Part shown: positions 17,259-27,200 of the stretch, in pieces
Position numbering within the stretch: position 1 is the first letter of the stretch
Layout: every line of letters starts with the position of its first letter
Source of the DNA: Candidatus Kapaibacterium sp.
Lineage (GTDB): Bacteria > Bacteroidota > Ignavibacteria > Kapaibacteriales > NICIL-2
NCBI GenBank assembly: GCA_026003495.1
Contig: BPHK01000001.1
Coordinates: 1,964,001 to 2,028,000, forward strand
Direction of reading: 5' to 3'
Length of the DNA: 64,000 bases
The notes under the pieces: generated by a model
The model's input: the letters and a program-made list of their open reading frames with translations, nothing else
Told to the model about the DNA's origin: nothing
Databases searched by the model: none
Program-made: the position numbers and the translations under genes

Positions 17259-17348
17259 CTTCGCTTAAATGCTGCACATGTTGCTTTTGAGGGCAACTGG
17301 CGGCACTCAGAGAGCATTTAGTTCCAACATTCCCCGTGTGTATCTCCG

Positions 17349-17684
17349 ATGGAGGTATCTACGCAACCGATCCATCTGACCGATGAGAGCTTTGAACAAG
17401 AGGTTCTCCGCTCGTCTCTGCCGGTGTTGATTGATTTCTGGGCTGCATGGTGTGGTCCGTGCCGCCAAATTGCGCCCATCATTGACGAGCTTGCCGAGGA
17501 ACTCAGCGGCAAAGTCAAGATCGCGAAGATGGATGTTGATAGCAACCCACGCACCCCGATGGAATACGGTGTGCGTTCGATTCCTGCGCTGCTTCTTTTC
17601 CACGAGGGGAAGCTTGTGGACACCATCGTCGGTGCAGTGCCCAAGCGCATGATCCTGGAGCGGCTGCAGCGGTATCTCAGCTAA
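17349..17684 (+). CDS. trxA: thioredoxin
   Basis: A single thioredoxin domain of 111 residues without a signal peptide, so a cytoplasmic disulfide reductase. The active site WCGPCRQ lies near residues 35-41 in the standard FWAAWCGPC context, and the cis-proline loop is VRSIPALLLF. The charge and length are those of bacterial TrxA. It is divergent from the histidine kinase and convergent with the MoxR gene. Confidence 0.95.
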   Translation: MEVSTQPIHLTDESFEQEVLRSSLPVLIDFWAAWCGPCRQIAPIIDELAEELSGKVKIAKMDVDSNPRTPMEYGVRSIPALLLFHEGKLVDTIVGAVPKRMILERLQRYLS

Positions 17685-17731
17685 GCGGTAGAGTCTCCAG
17701 CTGCCTCACATCTGCGTACTCTGCGAAGACC

Positions 17732-19153
17732 CTACAGCCCCGATGAACCTTCTCGCTGCTGGCGACGTCGGCGGCGCTCTTCTTCGCGTGCTTGGTCACG
17801 CTCGATTTCCTGAAACACCCGGGTCATCAGATGCTCGACGGCACGCTTGAGCTCGCGCACTTCTTCCGTTGCAGGGACAAACTCGGTGATGAATTGCTCC
17901 AGCTGCCGGCGGTTCTGCGCCACTGTTCGATCAACACCGCCGAACGTTTCCCGGAACCACTCGATGAATGTCCGCCGAATCGGTGTGGTCGCAAGTTCAC
18001 CGAGGGGCTGTTCGAGGATACTGCGGTCTTGGCGAATGTGCTGCAAGAGCGTCTCGAATGCCAGCAGCGTTGCAATCTGCTCAAGGCCGTTGGAAGACAC
18101 AAGCGAGTTCTGGATCGTCTCGAATGACTTTTTGAACAGCGCGATCTCCTCTGGGACGCCAACGGTGGCGAAGATGAAGTAGAGCTTGCTGATGTCCTCG
18201 TGCGTCACATGCGTTCGTGCCCGGAGGAGCGCCAGTGCACGGAGCAGATCCAGCGATTTGGCCTGCGTGCGTGGCGAGATGTAGAACTCCCGGTACGTAT
18301 CTGCAGCTTGGCCCCGGTGCGACTCGCGGAGTGCGCGGTTGCGCAAGTGCTCGAAATGCCCAACAACGAGGTTGGCAAAGTAGAGGTCTTCGGGACGAAT
18401 CCGAATCGTAATCGCTGGGTTGGTGCCTGTGATGATCGAGTGCATGTACTTGAGTTCGGCAAACGGTATTTTCCGCGGTGGCTCCGCAGGCTTGCCACCG
18501 TGGACCAGATACTTCTGCGCGATCTTGAACTGCAGGTATGGGTCCTTGTCGGGCAGGATAAGCGCCTTGTAGAGGAACCGGTCGAGAATCGCTTCGGTGA
18601 CCTCACTGACGCGGAGGTAGTTCGTTGCGGCGATAACGGTGTGGATCCGTGCTGGCTGGTGGTGCACTCCGCGGATGAGCCGCCGCTCATTGAGCAGGGA
18701 AAGGAGTGCGCGGAGCGTGAAATCATTTGCGTCGAAAATCTCGTCAATGAAGCCAAACTCGCTTTCGACCAGCGATCCCTCGGTGTTGTGCTTGAGGATA
18801 CCCCGTTTGAGCAGTTCTAAATCGAGACCCCCGAAGTAGGAATCCGGTTGCTGCTCTTTACTGGCCTGGATTCGGAAGACCCGCGCTCCTTCGAACATGG
18901 CAAAGATCTGCTCGGCAAGGAGCGTTTTCCCAACGCCGGTGCGGCTTTGCAAGAGCATGTGCTCGCCGGTCAAGAGGGCGCAGAATGCCTGCTCGATAAC
19001 CTCATCACGTCCGACGACCCGTTGCCCGATGAACTGCGCTGCTTCCTTGAGTTTGAGCGCAATTTCTTCGACGGAAAGTGGAATAAGCTCAGTCTCCTGC
19101 ATCGTTTGCTCAGTGCTGTCCGGCGGCGCCGATTGCATCCGATCTGTGGCCAT
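17732..19153 (-). CDS. MoxR/RavA-type AAA+ ATPase
   Basis: MoxR ATPases act as chaperone-like helpers that insert cofactors or remodel partner complexes, usually with a VWA-domain protein. The ATPase core spans about residues 40-290. The Walker A loop reads SRTGVGKT, so the first Gly of GxxGxGKT is Ser. Walker B is FGFIDEIF and sensor 1 VIAATNYL; an Arg-containing EAILDRFLYK follows. A long C-terminal helical region ends in a run of Arg/Glu/Gln. At 473 residues it is longer than minimal MoxR and closer to RavA. No VWA gene is adjacent. The second ATG (19153) lies 25 nt from a -7 element. Confidence 0.85.
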   Translation of the reverse strand: MATDRMQSAPPDSTEQTMQETELIPLSVEEIALKLKEAAQFIGQRVVGRDEVIEQAFCALLTGEHMLLQSRTGVGKTLLAEQIFAMFEGARVFRIQASKEQQPDSYFGGLDLELLKRGILKHNTEGSLVESEFGFIDEIFDANDFTLRALLSLLNERRLIRGVHHQPARIHTVIAATNYLRVSEVTEAILDRFLYKALILPDKDPYLQFKIAQKYLVHGGKPAEPPRKIPFAELKYMHSIITGTNPAITIRIRPEDLYFANLVVGHFEHLRNRALRESHRGQAADTYREFYISPRTQAKSLDLLRALALLRARTHVTHEDISKLYFIFATVGVPEEIALFKKSFETIQNSLVSSNGLEQIATLLAFETLLQHIRQDRSILEQPLGELATTPIRRTFIEWFRETFGGVDRTVAQNRRQLEQFITEFVPATEEVRELKRAVEHLMTRVFQEIERDQAREEERRRRRQQREGSSGL

Positions 19154-19178
19154 AGGCATGCCCGAAACAAAACACTAC

Positions 19179-19186
19179 CGAAAATA
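19179..19186 (-). promoter_or_regulatory. -7 promoter element of the MoxR gene
   Basis: The minus strand reads TATTTTCG and ends 25 nt before the ATG at 19153. Confidence 0.55.
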
Positions 19187-19300
19187 CGACCACTGTACGA
19201 ACACACTGGAATGGAACCGACACCCGCACTGGACTGGCTGCGACTCTGTGCACCAGTGTTTGCATGAGTGCGCATTGCGCCCGCCGTCGCACGTTGCGTC

Positions 19301-19308
19301 TATTTTTG
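19301..19308 (+). promoter_or_regulatory. -7 promoter element of the DUF2723 gene
   Basis: TATTTTTG matches TAnnTTTG exactly and ends 28 nt before the ATG at 19337. It excludes the upstream in-frame codon at 19268 as a start. Confidence 0.6.
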
Positions 19309-19336
19309 CTTGCTCACACTGCTCAAGTCATGTCCA

Positions 19337-21166
19337 ATGCCGCGTGCAGCGTTCGGTTCAACGTGGTACGACACCGCACTCGTCGTTGCGATTACTGTTG
19401 CACTCTACTCCTCCACTGCAGCGCCAGACCTCTACTACACCGACTGCGGCGAATTGGCCGGAGTTGCTGTAACGCTCGGCGTGGCGCACCCGACAGGATA
19501 CCCACTCTTTACACTCATCGGTCACGGCTGGGTGCAATTGCCGCTTCCCCTTTCTCCAATCGGCAAGCTCGGCGTGCTGATGGTCGTTCTCGGTGCAGCA
19601 GCGGCTGGTTTGATGCATCGCCTTATGCTACGACTCTTGGGCGAGCTTCGATGGCTGGACGCACGCGGAATCCGAAGTGTTGCACTCCTGACGGCACTGC
19701 TACTGGCAACTGCACGGACGATCTGGACGCAGTCGCTCAGCGTCGAGGTCCACGCGCTGCAAGTGGTGCTCATCGTCTACTTGCTTTACTGGCTCATCCG
19801 ATGGAAACAGACCCGCCTGCGGAGCGATCAACTCTGGGCAGCGTTTGCACTCGGTCTTTGCTTTACCAATCACCTTTCCAGCATCGTTCTGCTGCCTGGG
19901 ACAATGCTCTTTGCCCTGATGGTCGGCAGCGGACGGTGGAAGGAGCGATTCCGGCAGCTGCTTCTCCCCGCAGGGATCACGCTCACGTGCGCTCTTGCAT
20001 ATGCCTACCTTCCGCTCCGCAGTGCAAGCGAGCCGCTCTTCAACTGGGGCGAGGTCCATCGCAGCCTGAGCAAATTCCTCTACCACGTGCTCGGTCAGCA
20101 GTACAGCGTCTGGATGTTCAGTGGATCAGCACGCCAACAGCTTGGGGTGTTTTGGTCGCTCCTGCTGCCGAACGTTGCAGTGCCATTTGCACTCGTCGGG
20201 ACTTTGGCGCTCTGGAAACATTCCCGCGCACTGGCATGGCTGCTCCTTGCGCTCGCTGGCGTATGCGTCGGTTACGTGATCAACTACGGCATTCCCGACA
20301 TCGAGCCGTACTTCGCAACTGCCTTCATCGTCGGAGCTATCGCGACAGGGATCGGGATTGCGATACTTTGGCAGTTTCGGCTGATACGGTACATCGCGCT
20401 TGTGCTGCCGATCGTGTACACGCTGTGGAATTGGCGGGCGGTGGATTTGCGACATCACTGGCTGGTTCGCGAGTACGTTCGGCTTGTCGTCGAGCAACTT
20501 CCCCGCGGGAGCATTGTGCTTTCGCAGCAATGGGACTACTTCTGCTCGGCATTTTGGTACATGCAGCAGGTCGAAGGCTATCGCCCCGACGTTGTGTTGA
20601 TCGAAAAAGAGCTGCTCCGCCGGACGTGGTACCTCCATCAGCTTGCGCGCTGGTATGGCGAGCCAATTGCCCGTTGCAGCACTGAGATTGCGGCATATAT
20701 GCCACTGCTCGAAGAGTTCGAGTCCGGGAAAATGCCGAAGGAACGCTACAGCATCATCCAGCGGGCATTTGTTGCGCTCCTGCGCGGATTTGTCAAACGC
20801 AACCCTGACCGCGCCGCATTCGCTACTCCGGAGGTGCTCGAAACAGAGCCAGACTTTGCGGCAGCAGTTACCAAGCGTCCCTACGGTGCAACGTTGGCAC
20901 TCAACGCAGAACGGCACGATCTCCCACCGCCCCTTGTGTACGACGCTCGGCGCTTGCTCGAAAGCAGCAGTCGCTACCACAGCGAACGGCTCGACCGTGG
21001 GCTTGTAGCTCTTGCCTCGCAGGCATACGTCCGCACTGGCGACGCGCTGCTTGCAACCGACAGCACAGCAGTCGAACAGGCACGCGCGTGCTACTACGTT
21101 GCACTCCAGCTCGATCAGAAAAGCGGTGTTGCGCTCGAGCGTCTCTCTCAACTCGGGAGAAGGTGA
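19337..21166 (+). CDS. DUF2723 (TMEM260-like) multi-spanning membrane protein
   Basis: The 609-residue protein has about ten hydrophobic helices in its first 380 residues and a soluble C-terminal part. The DUF2723 hallmark is the early acidic loop DLYYTDCGELAGVAVTLGVAHPTGYP, here cited as YTDCGELAG followed by AHPTGYPLFT. The family resembles GT-C glycosyltransferases, and the human relative TMEM260 is a protein O-mannosyltransferase. A role in glycosylating exported proteins is an inference. WDYFCSAFWYMQ in the soluble half is also family-typical. It is convergent with sprA. Confidence 0.85.
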   Translation: MPRAAFGSTWYDTALVVAITVALYSSTAAPDLYYTDCGELAGVAVTLGVAHPTGYPLFTLIGHGWVQLPLPLSPIGKLGVLMVVLGAAAAGLMHRLMLRLLGELRWLDARGIRSVALLTALLLATARTIWTQSLSVEVHALQVVLIVYLLYWLIRWKQTRLRSDQLWAAFALGLCFTNHLSSIVLLPGTMLFALMVGSGRWKERFRQLLLPAGITLTCALAYAYLPLRSASEPLFNWGEVHRSLSKFLYHVLGQQYSVWMFSGSARQQLGVFWSLLLPNVAVPFALVGTLALWKHSRALAWLLLALAGVCVGYVINYGIPDIEPYFATAFIVGAIATGIGIAILWQFRLIRYIALVLPIVYTLWNWRAVDLRHHWLVREYVRLVVEQLPRGSIVLSQQWDYFCSAFWYMQQVEGYRPDVVLIEKELLRRTWYLHQLARWYGEPIARCSTEIAAYMPLLEEFESGKMPKERYSIIQRAFVALLRGFVKRNPDRAAFATPEVLETEPDFAAAVTKRPYGATLALNAERHDLPPPLVYDARRLLESSSRYHSERLDRGLVALASQAYVRTGDALLATDSTAVEQARACYYVALQLDQKSGVALERLSQLGRR

Positions 21167-21262
21167 CCGCAGCATCATCCTCCCCCAGATGCTTAGCCGA
21201 TGAGCCTGGCTTTGCTGACTGCAACCGAGTTGCGGCGCCAGGCGCGTGGCCGTGCGGGAGTG

Positions 21263-24200
21263 TTACCGACCTCCGCTAATCGAAATACGCAGCTCGACGC
21301 CCACTTCGGTGACGCTAAAACCAGGGTTCGATGCGCCCGTGGTGAATTCTCCGTTGTAGCGGAAGAACGCTGTGGCGGTAACCAAACGGCTCAACGTGTA
21401 ACGTGCTCGTGGCTCGATGAGAATCGAACGCCTGCCGTCAACCTCAGTTCCGTTGGTGCTTTGCTGCGGCTGGCCTGGGCGCTCGCCGAGAAGGAACGTT
21501 CGCCGACTCGAGGCGCGGTACGACGTGATGAGCGAGAACTCGATGTCGTTTTTCAGGTCAATGCCCAGCAGTGGAAAACTGAACCCGCGGAGTGCGTAGT
21601 TCGCATTGAGTGCCAGCTCGTTTTGCACCTCTTCGGTCAGTGTCCGCGCTGCAACGGCGATACTGTAGTTGGTCCGCGTGTTATAGCGAAGGTTTGCCGT
21701 CAGCAGCCCTTTGAGCTTCTTTTCGTCGAAGGAGAAAATCGCCCCGACGAGCGGCTGAAACTGCATCTGTACTGTCTGCGCATTGACCACGCGGCCGTTG
21801 TCGGTCGTATAGGCGCTTTCGGTGTAGAGCGTTTGGTAGGCATGCTCAAGCGTGATTCGCTGCGCAAACTGATGGAGGATCCAAAACTTTTCGATCCCTT
21901 CCCATCGGAGCGACCAGTTAACCTGCGGCAAGTAGCGCTGCAGCACTCTCGGCAAAAACTCGAACGCCTGCAAGCCGCTGATGAATGCGTTGGTCATCGC
22001 GTTCTGCAGTTCGATCTGTTCTTCGATCGAGAGCGAATCCTCGCTTCGATTGCCGATGATCTGCGCGCGGAGCTGGCGGTAGCGCTCGACGACCGTCTCC
22101 GGGCGATTGTTGAACGCAGCGAACATCAACCAGTACGGCGCCGACAGGAACGTTCGCTGGTACTGTTCACTGAGCGTGACGTTGGTGAACGTCATCACCC
22201 CTTGCGCATCGGTTGTTGTCAGTTGGTTGCGGTTGATGCCGAACTGCGTTCTCCAGTTCAGTTCGAGTGTGGCCCCTTTCCACAAGGGACGCGTTGTGCG
22301 GATTTCCAGCCCTGTTTGCTGCGAAATGTTGTCCTGAAACTGTGCGTTTGGCGGTCGGATGCCGATGTCCTCCCAGAACTCGACGAAGGGAAAGCGCGGC
22401 ACAACGCGCATTCCAACGCTCGCGTGCGGATAGCGAACCAGCCCAAGTTGGTATGCTGCCGATGGCCCCAGCAGCGGCTCGCTTGAGCGTCCGGTCACAA
22501 GGCGCCCCCAGAGATTTGACACGCCCGTCCCACCGAATGCACCTGGCGTATTGGCGGTGTTGTTCTGCGTAAAGCTTAGCGTGATTTGTTGGTAGTCGAA
22601 GAAAATCGAGCGGAAAACGTCGAGCACATCGCCAAGCACCGACGATTGTTTCGCAGCAGTATCGGGCTGCCCCGGGCGACGTGGCTGCTGCGTGATACCG
22701 AACCACGCATTGCTCATCGCCTGCAAGCGGAGATTCGCATTCCAGCGGATGGTGTTGTTGTAGCTGACTTGCTTGACGGCATCCCGCAGTCGCGGATCGG
22801 GCTGGAGGGGGTCGTTCCACATGTACGTTGTCGAGAACGAACCCGAGATGTCCAGGAAGCGATTGAGGTTGCCGACATTCGGCAGCAGCGGCCGGAAGTT
22901 GAAGGTTGTCGTCTGTTGGACGGAGATTGGCGTTCCGAGATTGATAAGCCGACTGTCATTGAAAAACATCGTGCGTGCCAGCTCGGAGCCCGTGCGCTGG
23001 CGTCCGTTGGGATCCAGCTCGAGTGGAACGAGCGTATTGGTCTGCGACAGCTGGTAATCGAGCATCGGTGAAAGGAGGCCACCTTCGGTGAATTTCCACT
23101 GGAGCGCGGCAGAATTCGTCGCCGTAAAGCCACGCTCGACGGGGGATGGAAACGGCAAAAACCAGGACTGCTCAGTTCGGCGGTAGCGGGAAAGGCGAGT
23201 CGAAAGTGAGATGTTCTGGGGCAGCAGGTTGATCTTCCAGCCGCTATAGGTTTCGAGCAGCGGAATTCCTTGCATCCACCCACCGAGCGAGAGCTGCGCA
23301 AGCGTTGCAGGTAGCGGGAGCGAGTACTGCGCCGTGAAATCCCACTGCCACCGGAAGCGTTCAGCATAGACCGGCGATTGCTCCAGCTCTTGCGTGTACG
23401 CATAGCCCAGCACGAGGCGGTTGAGCGTTTCGCGTATCAGCCAGAACGACGTCGGTATCCCAAAACGGAATCCGAGGATGCTCCACTGCGTCTGTGCGAT
23501 ATGGGTTCGTGCACGTCGGCGAACGTAGTCGGCACGGTCGAGCGCTTCCTGCTGCGTCCCACCGGCAGCTAAGACGCTATTGTACGCCATCACTGCAGCT
23601 TGCTCGATGTTGACGTCGCTCTGGGCAGCGAAGATGGGGATGCGATCACGCACCGTCCGAGTAAATGCAATCGGGATGCGGGCATCTTTCCACTCTTTCG
23701 GCAGGAAGCGTTCCGCGCCGATTTGGAGGGCGAACGTAAAGTCCCGCGCTTGTTCGCGCGTGCCGAAACGCTCCTCGAGGCGGTGGAAGAAGGGGTTGGT
23801 CTGGGTGTAGGCAGTGCGAATGGTTCCCAAATCTGCGAGCTTGATGTCGAGATTCGCCGTGGCAGCCCAATCGTTTCGAGCGTCCGGCTCGACAAGTCGG
23901 AGTTCATCGGCCCAAATCGTTGTGCTGAGCGCTTGGGGGCAGCGCTCGCGTGGATTGGCGATGCCAATCGAGATGAACATCACGCGTGTCAGCAGCGGAT
24001 TGCCTTGGATGGCAAAGCGCGCCAGTGGATCGCCGGGAACGGGGTAGGTCTGACGCTGCCACTGGAGCGCGCTATCGCGCTGCGCCTTGATTGCAGCGAG
24101 CATCTGTAGCGGGATTGCTACGTTTCGCCACTGTCGGACGATCGGCGCGCGATACTCGTAGTAGTTTGCCGAATCAATGCCGAAGCGAATGAAGTACTGC

Positions 24201-27200
24201 GGCGCAGCTGTATCGCCCGGCGTCAGGAAGAGCGAATCCGGCGCAACGTAGTCCTGCCCACCAACACCTTTGATGAAAACCTTCAGCGTGCGGTAGTAGA
24301 AAAAGTCCTGCGGTCGGAAGAAAAAGCGGGTTGCCTTACGCTCGTCGCCGCACTGGAGATTGCTCACTGAGATTGCAAGCGACTGTTCATTGAGCAGAAT
24401 GTCGTTCTGGAAATCGGGATTGGCAAGGTTCCGCGGTGGTTGGACGCCTGGCGGGAGTGTGTAGTAGTCCGGCGGTCCCGAATTTTCCTCGCGGTTGACA
24501 AACGAAACTTTGATAACTGTGTCGTTGGACTCGGCGCTGTTTTGGACCTGCGCGTAGTTGACCCGTTGCCACTGCGACCCAACAAAGCGCCAATCAGCGA
24601 TCGAAACCTTGATGCGCCCGCCTTTGAACCACACACGGACGTACTGGATGTTCGAAAACAGTGGATTGCCGACCACCCGTTTCGCACCGCGAAGGGGGAT
24701 GCGGTAGAGCCGCCAGCCGTTGGTGCCACCGCCGACCACTTGCGGGTTCGCATCGGAGGGATCGAGGTTGACCTCGTAGCTGAAGTAGCTGTCGTCGAGC
24801 GAGATTGTTTGCCCATTTTGTTTGTTGAGAATTTCGGTGTCGGGGAATTGCCCTAACTCTGATTGCGAGGCATTGCCTTCGTAGTTATTCCAGCGCAGAA
24901 AATCTGCATCCTCTTGCTGCTCGTTTGGCTTGGAGAAGTTGAACACGTAGTTATCGCGCGAAGGGTCTTGTTCGAGGTTGAGCGGATATGGATACGCTGC
25001 ACGCTCTGCAGCATCATCGAGGGCATCAATGCCGACGTCCTCGCCGGGGTCAATACGACCATTTGGTATCGGTGCAGCGGCGGTGATGCCATCTTCGGTG
25101 TCGAGCCGATAGTTTGGGATGATGTCTTCGCTGATCTGGCCAAGGTCAATGAACATCCGTGCGCCCGGCTCGCGGTCTTCGATGCGCATCATGATGTCAA
25201 TGTAGTCAATGTTCTCAAGGTCGAAGTTCGAGTTGAACGTCGAGATGAGGCGCTGCATCCCTGCCCAGAGTCGCTCGCGGTTCGCAGGGCGTTGCTGCCA
25301 AGGATTCGCCTTGACCGAGTCCCAGCGTGGATTGAGCGAGTCAATGTAGTTCGGATTGGGATTGTAGATACCACGGGTGTCAGGGTCGAAGGTGATGACA
25401 AGCGGTGAGAGTCTCGATTGGCCCTGGACTGTTTGCCGATTTGGGTAGATCTCGACAATCGGCACACGGGGGAGGAAGAAGTTGTACCAATAGAGCTTCC
25501 CACGGTAGAGAGCACGTTGCTCGTGGGCTGGTTCGATACTGGAATCAACCGGTGGAGAGGAATGCGTCCAGAGTGTACTGGTCAACCCCATCGAAATGAA
25601 GCGCTGCGCGCCTTCGAAGTCATCAATGTACGCAGCAGCTTGGTTGTTATCCACCGGGATTTCCGAGATACGTTTATTCGGAGTGGGCAGTTGCTGGGCC
25701 CATTCGCCGCGGAACGTAATTGTCGAGCGCTCGTTGGTGCTATAGAACGGCAACCAGTTGAGCGCATCGGTAAGCCACTGGGCATTCCAATTGAAGTTAG
25801 CATCGAAACCGAGCATCGTGTTCGAAATTGGTTCTTCGCCAAGACGGACGCGGTCTACGAGCGCTGCGGTATTGAAGTTCATCAGCGTGCTGCCGAGCGT
25901 CAGTGATGCGTTCCGCGTCCGCGAGAGCACCAGATCCGCACGCATGCCGAGCAACGTGCGGGTCTGGATGTTCATCACATCGTTCGATTCGTACTCGATG
26001 ACTAAATCGCTGCCGGCGACCTGTGCCTGGGGATTCCGAATACTGACAGTGCCGGAGTAGTAGTCCACGACGTAGTCGTCGTTCTCCCGCAACTGGCGTC
26101 CACTCAAGAACACGCGGACGCTCCCAGGAGCGACGTTGAATCCGAGCGAAATCCGGCCCGCACTCTGGCCTTGCACTTCACCGATGATGAGCCACCGATC
26201 TTGCGCAGTTTGCTGCTGGGCAAGCGCCTTTTGCACGTCGTAGACTGCGCTGTAGTAGTACTGTTTGGCGAGCGCTGGATTGCCCCGCCGTGCGAACGCC
26301 GAATCGAGGCCTTCGCGGAACGGCTCAATCCACGGAAAGATGATCTCTCCGCGGACCGGGTTGAAGTACGGGCTTCCCGTCGTCATCGCTTGCTGCTGGC
26401 TTCCAGGGAGCCCTTGCCCAGCAGCAAATCCCCCGCCGGCTTGCTGCTGTGCTGGTGGAGCGCCGCCGGTGAAATCAAAAAGTCCATCGCCTGGGGGCTG
26501 CCCTGTCGAATTGTTGACGCGGTCCACACCGAGCGCCGTGACGAGCTTATCGGAGGTGCCTTCGAGAATATCGGTCGAGTCGTTATTCGTGCGCAGGTAG
26601 TAGATGTCAATCCGCGCATCTTGGGTCGAGACGTTCGTGGCGTTGATGAAGTAGATGTTCCGCATCTGCCGCGCCCAGAGATTGGGGAAGCCGGGCTGCA
26701 GGTTCGGTCGGTAGATGAGCTTCAAGATGAGCGTATCGCCATCTTTCGCAGTTGATGAGAGCGTGCCGTGGTAGAGATCATCCTCTTTCGCGGGGGTTGC
26801 GCCCTCAGTGCGGTAAGCGACTGCATAGGTGCGGTCACGTCGAAATCCCCAGATGTCGAGCGTGCCGAGATTGGGGTTGAAGGTAAAGCGTGTCGGGTCG
26901 AGCCGAACGAAACGACCACGCTCGATGCGCCCTTGTTGAATACGGACGTCCGGGCTTTTCATCGCTGGTGAGTAGCGTTCTCCTTGCGCGAATCGAATCG
27001 GAGAGAGTGTGTCGTAGGCAATGACTTCGATACCGCCAACCGCTTGGTCGCGGACGTCGGCGGTGCTCTCATAGACCTCGATTTCCTTGACAAGCAGCGG
27101 TCCAGCTGGCACGGGGACGGGGGTGGTCAATTGCCAGTACTGACGGTAGAGCGGCTTGTACGCTGTATCGAGGAAGAAATGATTTTCAGCGTAGTCGTAG

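Noticed and set aside
19264-20685. 473-residue frame overlapping the DUF2723 gene
   Set aside because: It is rich in Arg, Ser, Cys and His with no fold, and the other frame encodes a clear membrane protein.
21200-22486. 428-residue plus-strand frame inside sprA
   Set aside because: It is an antisense shadow caused by GC-rich codon bias; the SprA sequence is convincing.
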